From Chlamydia sp. 17-3921 (GTDB lineage: Bacteria > Chlamydiota > Chlamydiia > Chlamydiales > Chlamydiaceae): a stretch of DNA of 64,000 bases. How positions within the stretch are numbered: the stretch's first letter is position 1; each line of letters begins with the position of its first letter. The stretch spans positions 149,624 to 213,623 of the forward strand of contig NZ_CACSHH010000003.1 in the NCBI RefSeq assembly GCF_902705545.1, in the 5' to 3' direction. The position numbers and the translations under genes are program-made. Shown here piece after piece: positions 57,529 through 64,000 of the stretch. The notes below the pieces were generated by a model. That model had not been told where the DNA came from. It ran no database searches and saw nothing but the letters and a program-made list of their open reading frames with translations.

Positions 57529-58796
57529 AAAAATCTTTTTATATTTTTTTATTATTAATTCTTGTGAACTCTTCAGCATACAGTACTGAAGCTTACAAAA
57601 AGCTTACTCTTACAGGAATTAATATTGTGGATAGAAATGGCTTATCTGAAACTATCTGTTCCAAAGAAAAACTAAAAAAATATGCCAAAATAGACTTTCT
57701 TGCTTCTCAACCATACCAGAAAGTCATGAGGATGTATAAAAATAAACGAGGAGACCAGGTTTCCTGTTTAACAACATACCATTCTAATGGCCAACTCAAA
57801 CAATATCTTGAATGTCTTAATAATCGTGCGTATGGAAAATACCGAGAGTGGCATCCTAATGGAAAAATTAAGATTCTTGCAGAGGTTATCGGAGGAATAG
57901 CTGATCTTCATCCTTCTGCAGAATCCAGCTGGTTATTTGATGGTGAAACGCTTGCTTATAATGATGAAGGCTTATTAGAGGCCTGTATCCAATATGAGAA
58001 AGGATTTTTAGAAGGAACTTCTCAATATTACCATTCTAATCAGAAAGTTTGGAAAACACACTCTTATAAAAAGGGACGTGCTCATGGAGAGTTTTTAACC
58101 TATGCTTCTTCAGGAGCTCTATTGAAAATATTTAATTATAGTAATGGAGAAAAGCACGGACAAGCTTTGTATTATGATGAAAAAACTGGAGAAGAACTTG
58201 CCCTAGAAGAATACGATCAAGGTTTGCTAATGGAAGGGACTTACTTAGATCCTCAAACTAAAGAAGAGTTCTCAATAATATCTAGAGGTGAAGGTTTACA
58301 AGCTATTTATGGTAAACAAGCTATTGTCAAAACAATAGCCTTTTATCAAGGAAAACCTCATGGCAAAGTTACTCTATATAACAATTCTGGAAAAAACATT
58401 TTACAAACATATTCCTTAGTAAACGATCAAAAAGAAGGAGAAGAAATTTTCTTTTTTCTTGAAACAGGAAAAGCAAAATTATCTCTTAATTGGCATGAAG
58501 GTCTTTTACAAGGCACAATAAAAAGCTGGTATCCCAACGGCGCTCTAGAAAGCAGCAAAGAGCTTATAAATAATAAAAAATCAGGCTTACTTACAGTATA
58601 TTATCCTGGAGGTCAGATTATGGCTGCAGAAGAATATGATAATGATTTTCTAATCAAAGGAGAATATTTCCGCCCTGAAGATCTTTTTCCATATACAAAA
58701 GTAGAGAAAGGTTGTGGTACAGCAACCTTTTTTACTAACTCAGGAACTGTTACAAAAAAAATATCCTACCAAGATGGGAAACCTTTTGTTAACTAG
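57519..58796 (+). CDS. Secreted MORN-repeat (YwqK-like) protein (CT648-like)
   Basis: The 425-residue protein has a signal peptide (about 1-22, ending AYST) followed by repeats of the MORN/YwqK type: a core Y.xNG or W.PNG step with a following G.xxxY step about 20 residues on. Examples are TTYHSNGQLKQYLE, REWHPNGKIKIL, YYHSNQKVWKTHSY, KSWYPNGALESSKE and VYYPGGQIMAAEEYD. Such repeats act as binding surfaces. The frame opens upstream at a TTG (57489), but the ATG at 57519 with GAGG ahead gives the signal peptide. It is the third gene of the GspL/GspM-like operon and could be a substrate or envelope partner. It corresponds to CT648. Confidence 0.85.
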   Translation: MSIKKSFYIFLLLILVNSSAYSTEAYKKLTLTGINIVDRNGLSETICSKEKLKKYAKIDFLASQPYQKVMRMYKNKRGDQVSCLTTYHSNGQLKQYLECLNNRAYGKYREWHPNGKIKILAEVIGGIADLHPSAESSWLFDGETLAYNDEGLLEACIQYEKGFLEGTSQYYHSNQKVWKTHSYKKGRAHGEFLTYASSGALLKIFNYSNGEKHGQALYYDEKTGEELALEEYDQGLLMEGTYLDPQTKEEFSIISRGEGLQAIYGKQAIVKTIAFYQGKPHGKVTLYNNSGKNILQTYSLVNDQKEGEEIFFFLETGKAKLSLNWHEGLLQGTIKSWYPNGALESSKELINNKKSGLLTVYYPGGQIMAAEEYDNDFLIKGEYFRPEDLFPYTKVEKGCGTATFFTNSGTVTKKISYQDGKPFVN

Positions 58797-58799
58797 CTA

Positions 58800-59339
58800 A
58801 TGACAACCTTTCAAACGAAAAAACAGTTATTACGGAAAACTTTTTCTGACCTTCGTCAACGATTACCGAAAGAGCGCAAAATCCAAGCATCAAAAATCGT
58901 AGCGTCCTTTGTTCAAGAATTTCCTCCAGGAAGTCTTGTTATGTCTTTTTTATCCTTTAACTCTGAAATTAACATGGTTTTAGCAAATCATGTTCTTTTA
59001 GAAAAATTTACCCTAGCCTTACCAAGAATACAAGGGAACCTATTATTCCCTAATCTTGTTTCTTCTTCTCAAGAACTTTCATTGTTATCTCACCCTAAAG
59101 ATATTTCTAATCACAAACTAAATTTAATACCCTCAAATTTACTTACCCATGTCTTAGTTCCAGGACTTGTTTTTGATCGTAAGAAAAACCGTCTTGGCTA
59201 TGGCAAAGGTTTTTATGATCGTTGGCTTTCTCAACAACCAAATATTACTTCCATTGGTATCGGCTATCTAGAACAACAGGTAGAAGAATTAATTAAAGAA
59301 TCTCACGATGTTCCTCTATCCCAGCTCTTTTTATGTTAA
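58800..59339 (+). CDS. ygfA: 5-formyltetrahydrofolate cyclo-ligase
   Basis: This enzyme converts 5-formyl-THF to 5,10-methenyl-THF with ATP. The 179-residue protein has the family landmarks: a basic N-terminal region (KKQLLRKTFSDLRQRL), the VPGLVFDRKKNRLGYGKGFYDRWL block (about 120-142, the diagnostic ATP/substrate site), and a C-terminal IGIGYLEQQVEEL. It starts 3 bp after the MORN-repeat gene and may be its last operon partner. It corresponds to CT649. Confidence 0.93.
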   Translation: MTTFQTKKQLLRKTFSDLRQRLPKERKIQASKIVASFVQEFPPGSLVMSFLSFNSEINMVLANHVLLEKFTLALPRIQGNLLFPNLVSSSQELSLLSHPKDISNHKLNLIPSNLLTHVLVPGLVFDRKKNRLGYGKGFYDRWLSQQPNITSIGIGYLEQQVEELIKESHDVPLSQLFLC

Positions 59340-59684
59340 TACTCTTAATAAAAACCTCTATTTGTAATGAGTTGAAAGTTCAGGAGACGATTGTCAATAA
59401 CCCTTACTCTATGTATGATGGCAATCAAAGGCTAGGGGAGACGTTTCGAAGATTCTTATGACTCTCATTTTAATACAACACCTACGAATTTGTACTATCG
59501 ATACTCTTCTTTCTTCAGTATTTTACGCTATCTTCAGGCGTTATAACCAGCTACACCTCTTAAGAAGTATCTTTTATAAACTACAAGATTCTTAATCCGT
59601 TACAAAAGTCTTCTTAAGCTCTCTGTTTAAAAATAGCTCAATGACAGACGAGTGTTTGAAGAGTATGAAAAAAGGAACCATCGT
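59340..59684. other. 345-bp intergenic region before recA
   Basis: There is no convincing gene. One 45-codon frame starts at an ATG at 59458 and runs to about 59595 (MTLILIQHLRICTID); its nearest purine-rich site (GGGGAG) is about 17 bases upstream, too far to support it strongly. The region probably holds the recA promoter, but I could not pick a good -35/-10 pair. No LexA-type operator (CTGT-N8-ACAG or GAAC-N4-GTTC) is seen. Confidence 0.45.
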
Positions 59685-60740
59685 ATGAGTTTACCCGATC
59701 GGAAAAAAGCTTTAGAAGCAGCCATTGCTTATATAGAAAAGCAATTTGGCTCAGGATCCGTAATGAGTTTAGGAAAACACTCCGCTACTCATGAAATTTC
59801 TGTTATTAAAACTGGAGCTCTGTCTTTAGATCTAGCTTTAGGCATAGGAGGTGTTCCTAAAGGCCGCATCGTAGAAATTTTTGGCCCCGAATCTTCTGGG
59901 AAAACAACTCTAGCAACTCATATTGTTGCAAATGCACAAAAAAAAGGTGGAATTGCAGCTTACATTGATGCAGAACATGCTCTTGATCCCAGTTATGCAG
60001 CTCTTATTGGTGTTGATGTTGATGATTTAATGATTTCTCAACCAGATTGTGGAGAAGATGCTTTAAGTATTGCAGAATTACTCGCTCGATCTGGAGCTGT
60101 TGACGTTATTGTTATAGACTCTGTTGCAGCACTGGTTCCTAAAAGTGAATTAGAAGGTGATATCGGAGATATTCATGTAGGTTTACAAGCACGTATGATG
60201 TCTCAAGCTCTAAGAAAATTAACAGCAACTCTTGCTCGTAGCCAAACTTGTGCAATATTTATTAATCAAATTCGAGAAAAAATAGGTGTGAGCTTCGGAA
60301 ATCCAGAAACAACAACTGGAGGTCGAGCTTTAAAATTTTATTCTTCTATTCGTTTGGATATTCGCCGCATAGGTTCTATAAAAAGCAGCGATAACACAGA
60401 TATAGGAAATAGAATCAAAGTCAAAGTAGCAAAAAACAAACTTGCACCTCCATTCAGAATTTCTGAATTCGATATACTTTTCAATGAAGGAATTTCTTCT
60501 GCAGGTTGTATTTTAGATCTTGCCGTTGAACAAAATATTATAGAAAAGAAAGGTTCTTGGTTTAATTATCAAGATAGAAAACTTGGACAAGGAAGAGAAT
60601 TTGTTCGCGAAGAACTCAAGAAAAATAAAAAGTTACTCCATGAAATAGAAAAGCGCCTAATGGACAATACCCCGACCTCGAAATCTAAAACTACTTTAGC
60701 AGAAACTCCTGTTGAAGCCTTATCTTCTCAAGAAGTCTAA
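59685..60740 (+). CDS. recA: RecA recombinase
   Basis: RecA drives homologous pairing and recombinational repair. The ATG at 59685 has an AAGGA site 8 bases upstream and gives 351 residues; the frame also opens at GTG 59652 but the standard start fits better. Visible parts are Walker [10 protein letters not shown] (about 67-75), YIDAEHALD, Walker [19 protein letters not shown] (about 140-157), the L2 region [28 protein letters not shown] and the C-terminal domain. The acidic tail is short and Ser/Thr-rich. The gene ends at a good terminator. It corresponds to CT650. Confidence 0.96.
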   Translation: MSLPDRKKALEAAIAYIEKQFGSGSVMSLGKHSATHEISVIKTGALSLDLALGIGGVPKGRIVEIFGPESSGKTTLATHIVANAQKKGGIAAYIDAEHALDPSYAALIGVDVDDLMISQPDCGEDALSIAELLARSGAVDVIVIDSVAALVPKSELEGDIGDIHVGLQARMMSQALRKLTATLARSQTCAIFINQIREKIGVSFGNPETTTGGRALKFYSSIRLDIRRIGSIKSSDNTDIGNRIKVKVAKNKLAPPFRISEFDILFNEGISSAGCILDLAVEQNIIEKKGSWFNYQDRKLGQGREFVREELKKNKKLLHEIEKRLMDNTPTSKSKTTLAETPVEALSSQEV

Positions 60741-60745
60741 ATAAA

Positions 60746-60785
60746 AAAGCCTCTCTTCATAAAAAAGGGAGGCTTTATTTTTAAT
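60746..60785. terminator. Rho-independent terminator between recA and rpoD
   Basis: AAAGCCTC (60746-60753) pairs with GAGGCTTT (60769-60776), followed by ATTTTTAAT. The reverse complement gives the same stem followed by TTTTTTAT, so it can serve both convergent genes. It is the strongest intrinsic terminator seen in the window. Confidence 0.8.
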
Positions 60786-60801
60786 TAAAAGAATTATTAA
60801 C

Positions 60802-62511
60802 TTATTTAGCTTTTAAGCCCTTAATTTTACCAGGACCACTTTTTTCTTCTTCTAATAAGTCTAGGAAAGCTCTTAACTGCTTAGACCTAATTGGATGACG
60901 CATCTTTCTTAAAGCTTTTGCTTCAATTTGGCGTATACGTTCACGAGTCACATTAAAAGCAGAACCGACTTCTTCTAATGTTTTTGGCTTACCATCAAGA
61001 AGACCAAATCTATGAATTAAAACAAACCGCTCTCGGTCTGTTAAAGTTTTCAAAACCTCTTTCATCTTATCTTTTAACATAGAATAACCAGTAGCTTCTG
61101 CTGGCGATTCAACAGCTGTGTCTTCAAGAAAATCTCCAAAAGAACTTTCGCCTCCTTCTCCAACCTCTGCCTGTAAAGAAATTGGGTGCTGAGCAATTTT
61201 ATAAATTTCCCGAACACGATCAGGAGTTAGCCCTAACTCTTCTGCTAATTCTTCTGGAGAAGGCTCTTTTCCAGTCTCCATCATAAGTTTTTTTGCGCCA
61301 CGTAAAACCTTGTTGATAGTTTCTATCATGTGTACAGGAATACGAATGGTTCGTGCTTGATCTGCAATAGCTCGAGTTACTGCTTGACGAATCCACCAGG
61401 TTGCATATGTTGAAAATTTATAGCCTCGACGATACTCAAACTTCTCAACAGCTTTCATCAACCCCATATTTCCTTCTTGAATGAGATCCAAAAAAGAAAG
61501 GCCTCGATTTGTATACTTTTTAGCAATAGAAATAACCAAACGAAGATTGGATTCTACCATTTCTTTTTTAGCTTCTTGGCTTTTATCCATCCAGCGCTGT
61601 AGCATCCGTACATCTTTTTTAAATTCTTCAAGAGTTCTTCCTGCGGCAACTTCTCGCTTATATAATTTACGCTTAGCAGATGCAAGTTTGGCTGCTGCAA
61701 ATTTATTTCTCTCTGCGCGAATTTTTAAATCATTTATTTGTTGTTCTAATTGTAAGAAAGAATCGTAAGCTTTAAATACTACTTCTCCAAAATCCTCTGT
61801 TATATTGTGACGACAATGAAAACAGCGAAGATAAGCTTGCGTACGAATTCTACACTTTTCTAGATCATCATTAAGTTTGGCGATTTCTTGCTTTGACAAA
61901 TTTGGCTGTCTTAAAGACAAAAGAAGAGTCTCTAAATATAAATCCTCTTCCTTCAATAAGCCTATCAACTTTGGAAGCAATTTAAGAAAATGGGCCTTAT
62001 CTTCAACTTCTTTTTCAGAGATAATTTTATCAAAACGCTCTTTGCCACTGATTAAATAATGTGCTATGGAAATAGCTTCTTTTGTTGAGTAACGAAAACG
62101 TAAAATAATTCGCTCTATTTGTATTTGAGCTTTCTCTATTCTTTTAGAAATCTCAACCTCTTCTTCTCTTGTGAGAAGAGGAACTGTTCCCATTTCTTTT
62201 AAATACATGCGTACAGGGTCATCTGGGGTTCCTTCTGTACGCTTCGCCAAGCCTTCTAATTCCTTAGCTTCTTTTTTCCTTTCTTTTTGTCTTTCAACAT
62301 CGACTTGGTTCAGGATTTGGATATCCATTCCTGCTAAGAAAATTAATACCCGATCTATTTGCTCGGGCGTATCAAAAGACATAGGTAAAATGTCATTAAT
62401 TTCTTCATATGTTATGAAGCCCTGCTCTTTAGCAAGAGACACAAGCTCCTCTAGCTTTTTTTTAGTTTCTTCTTCTGAAGAAACTTCTGTTGCCTGGCTA
62501 TCTATATTCAT
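60802..62511 (-). CDS. rpoD: Housekeeping RNA polymerase sigma factor (sigma-66)
   Basis: This is the principal sigma factor. The 569-residue protein contains region 1.1 (about 18-80, the [17 protein letters not shown] segment), region 1.2 ([21 protein letters not shown]), a non-conserved region with clustered basic residues (about 245-290), regions 2.1-2.4 ([42 protein letters not shown] and [14 protein letters not shown]), region 3, and region 4 (about 500-555, [22 protein letters not shown] and [19 protein letters not shown]). All are complete. It stands behind its own upstream region. It corresponds to CT615 and is the presumed target of the Rsb network whose RsbU is also in this window. 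Confidence 0.97.
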   Translation of the reverse strand: MNIDSQATEVSSEEETKKKLEELVSLAKEQGFITYEEINDILPMSFDTPEQIDRVLIFLAGMDIQILNQVDVERQKERKKEAKELEGLAKRTEGTPDDPVRMYLKEMGTVPLLTREEEVEISKRIEKAQIQIERIILRFRYSTKEAISIAHYLISGKERFDKIISEKEVEDKAHFLKLLPKLIGLLKEEDLYLETLLLSLRQPNLSKQEIAKLNDDLEKCRIRTQAYLRCFHCRHNITEDFGEVVFKAYDSFLQLEQQINDLKIRAERNKFAAAKLASAKRKLYKREVAAGRTLEEFKKDVRMLQRWMDKSQEAKKEMVESNLRLVISIAKKYTNRGLSFLDLIQEGNMGLMKAVEKFEYRRGYKFSTYATWWIRQAVTRAIADQARTIRIPVHMIETINKVLRGAKKLMMETGKEPSPEELAEELGLTPDRVREIYKIAQHPISLQAEVGEGGESSFGDFLEDTAVESPAEATGYSMLKDKMKEVLKTLTDRERFVLIHRFGLLDGKPKTLEEVGSAFNVTRERIRQIEAKALRKMRHPIRSKQLRAFLDLLEEEKSGPGKIKGLKAK

Positions 62512-62631
62512 GTGTTTACTGCTTATGACAAAATAAAAATGGTTATCACCCTGGGCAAGAGTTTAGCCAAAGAAAAATAGGAAATCTAGGATTTTTACTA
62601 AGTATTTTGAACAAAATAAAATTTTATTCTT

Positions 62632-63828
62632 TTAAAGAACTCCCTTTCTTATTGGATAGAGAACCCCTAAAATATGATGATAGAGAGGCCCTTTATTTAA
62701 AGGCGTTAAACAATAATAGAAAGGGAGAGGTCCTTGTGCTTTTGTTTTTACAACTAACTTACCACACCGTTCTTTTATTGCATGAGATTGAAGATCTGTT
62801 TCCCATTGCCTAGTTCCAGAGATAACAACACCATCATTTTCAAAAAAATCTTCAATACCATAACCCGTCCATGTTTTAAATAATGAGTTAGCAAAAACGG
62901 CACGACGAGATTGAGGAGCATATACAAATAACATGCCTAGATTTTCTTCTCTTAAGTTATCAAATAATTCTCTACATTCTAAAGCATAATTGTGAATCGT
63001 GGACTCTGTACTCATGTAACGAGAGGCCGTTAAAGATGATGCCACCTCTATATTTTCTATTTTAAATGCTATTTTTTTTAATTCATTAGATAATTGAGAT
63101 GGTAAATCTCTTACTAAAACAGATCCTCCTTGAGATTGTAAATCAGAAGCGTCTGATTCCAACTGCAATAAATTACGAATTTCATACATTAAGTCTTGAA
63201 CTTTGCTTTCTAATTTAGCGATGTAGGCTTGCCTCTTATTTAAAATAGTATGTTGCTCTACAAAAGTTGCTTGATATTCATCATTTAAAGCTTGTTGATA
63301 CGATGTCATTTCTGCCAATTCACGGCTCAAGTTTACACTCTCTTCTTCTTTCTCTTTATACTGCTGAAGAAGAGTATGTAGTTGTATTTGTTGTTGTTGA
63401 TTCTCGTCTTTTAATCGAGAAGCATAGATTTCTAACTGCTGATTTTCATTTTTAGTTTTAGAAAAAATCCCTTGTATATGAAACAATTGATTTAAAAGTT
63501 TTTGATTTTGAGATTTTAATTGTTCTATCTCTTGTTGGCGTTCCTCAAGGGACATGCGAATTTGACGCAAACCTTCATTATTTTCTGTCAGTTTCCGAAT
63601 TTTAGCCTGCAAAAGATGTTTCGCCGCTGTTTTTAATTGATTTTCCCTATACCGAACAGCGAAAAACCAGCCCAAAGAAGAAATTGTAGCAAAAACAATA
63701 CCGCTATATTTTTTTTGAAAACTAGAGAGAAAAGGATAACAAATAAAAGGGAAAAGAAGAATTAATAAAGGAAAAAAATAAATACGATATCTAGAATAGG
63801 CCCGGAACCATCTTCTTATTAACAACAT
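62632..63828 (-). CDS. Membrane coiled-coil protein with PAS-like C-terminus (CT616-like)
   Basis: The protein has two hydrophobic segments near the N-terminus (about 16-35 and 42-56), a long coiled coil (about 60-215, many Gln/Glu/Leu heptads such as EERQQEIEQLKSQNQKLLNQL), and a C-terminal globular part (about 285-395). The stretch LFVYAPQSRRAVFANSLFKTWTGYG within it resembles a PAS core. No histidine-kinase or GGDEF domain follows. The frame opens at a TTG at 63867 that falls inside a terminator; the ATG at 63828 with GAGG upstream gives 398 residues. It lies upstream of rpoD on the same strand, 120 bp away. It corresponds by position to CT616. The function is unknown. Confidence 0.8.
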   Translation of the reverse strand: MLLIRRWFRAYSRYRIYFFPLLILLFPFICYPFLSSFQKKYSGIVFATISSLGWFFAVRYRENQLKTAAKHLLQAKIRKLTENNEGLRQIRMSLEERQQEIEQLKSQNQKLLNQLFHIQGIFSKTKNENQQLEIYASRLKDENQQQQIQLHTLLQQYKEKEEESVNLSRELAEMTSYQQALNDEYQATFVEQHTILNKRQAYIAKLESKVQDLMYEIRNLLQLESDASDLQSQGGSVLVRDLPSQLSNELKKIAFKIENIEVASSLTASRYMSTESTIHNYALECRELFDNLREENLGMLFVYAPQSRRAVFANSLFKTWTGYGIEDFFENDGVVISGTRQWETDLQSHAIKERCGKLVVKTKAQGPLPFYYCLTPLNKGPLYHHILGVLYPIRKGVL

Positions 63829-63850
63829 ATAAAAAAAATCCTCTGGCCAA

Positions 63851-63879
63851 TTAAAAAAGCCCCTCAATCAAGAGCTTTT
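63851..63879 (-). terminator. Probable intrinsic terminator of an upstream minus-strand gene
   Basis: On the minus strand AAAAGC (63879-63874) and GCTTTT (63860-63855) pair, with two further inner pairs and a GGG bulge, followed by a T-run (63858-63853). It ends transcription coming from beyond the right edge, so the CT616-like gene likely has its own promoter or depends on read-through. It excludes the TTG start at 63867. Confidence 0.6.
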
Positions 63880-64000
63880 AAAAAAAGAAAATCCCTGTGT
63901 GAAATTTTCTGGCAATTTCATGGCCTCTAAAGACATCCTAGATGACAACATTCTGTGACATCATTATCCTGGGACAGTCTGTGAAAGCAACGGTTTCTAT

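Noticed and set aside
59458..59595. 45-codon open frame before recA
   Set aside because: There is no well-placed ribosome site, no recognisable motif, and its length is expected by chance in AT-rich DNA.
59340..59684. LexA-controlled recA promoter
   Set aside because: No LexA operator pattern was found; the region gives no sign of an SOS box.
63880..64000. End of a minus-strand gene at the right edge
   Set aside because: A terminator suggests one exists, but the visible frames (stops at about 63938 and 63927) are too short to choose between.

Overview
This window is chromosomal DNA of an obligate intracellular bacterium of the family Chlamydiaceae. The evidence is the gene content and order: gspDEF-mutL, the lcrH-copB-copD translocator operon, three genes resembling chlamydial plasmid genes or their fixed neighbours beside thrS and trpS, rsbU, sdhCAB, a Tol-Pal operon, a second GroEL-like gene, and a topoisomerase I carrying a SWIB domain. 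The DNA is AT-rich and densely coded. 'CTnnn' names below are recalled C. trachomatis counterparts, used as signposts and not as search results. The junctions rpoN/CT642-like/topA and ygfA/recA/rpoD suggest the C. pneumoniae/C. psittaci side of the genus rather than C. trachomatis. I cannot name the species.

Layout. 1-8.8 kb (minus strand): mutL, pepP, an unknown membrane-anchored protein, then type II secretion genes gspD, gspE and gspF (gspF runs off the left edge). 9.0-12.9 kb (plus): type III translocator operon with chaperone LcrH, a small basic protein, CopB and CopD, closed by a hairpin shared with a convergent EamA-type transporter. 14.1-22.5 kb (plus): thrS, a ParA-like gene, a pGP6-like gene, a CT584-like gene, trpS, uvrB and eno. 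22.7-26.4 kb: RsbU phosphatase overlapping a homologue whose phosphatase residues are gone. 26.6-29.9 kb: a small two-helix membrane protein and a 962-residue protein with a possible papain-like signature. 29.9-36.6 kb (minus): sdhCAB, tatD and dsbD.

36.8-41.1 kb (plus): a Tol-Pal set (TolQ-, TolR- and TolA-like proteins, TolB, Pal) ending in a coiled-coil LysM protein. 41.2-47.0 kb: a CT602-like protein, ahpC, tRNA-Arg(ACG), a divergent GroEL paralogue, a DUF1343/NamZ-like protein, rdgB, a small gene and ung. 47.1-51.1 kb: uvrD, rpoN and a membrane protein with an HEIVH motif. 51.6-63.8 kb: topA, dus, yggT, three cotranscribed genes (two of which look like GspL and GspM/PilO), ygfA, recA, rpoD and a coiled-coil protein with a PAS-like end.

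How the genes work together: the window combines two secretion systems, cell-envelope constriction (Tol-Pal, NamZ-like), DNA repair (mutL, uvrB, uvrD, ung, recA) and sigma-factor control (rpoD, rpoN, rsbU and its degenerate partner). sdhCAB lies near rsbU, whose sensor domain has been linked to TCA metabolites in C. trachomatis. No insertion sequence, prophage, CRISPR array or clear recent transfer was seen. The best candidates for undescribed biology are a split type II secretion platform (CT646/CT647-like), the possible cysteine peptidase (CT590-like), the membrane gluzincin candidate (CT642-like), the pseudophosphatase partner of RsbU, the GroEL paralogue lacking its ATPase aspartate, and a hairpin over the topA ribosome binding site.
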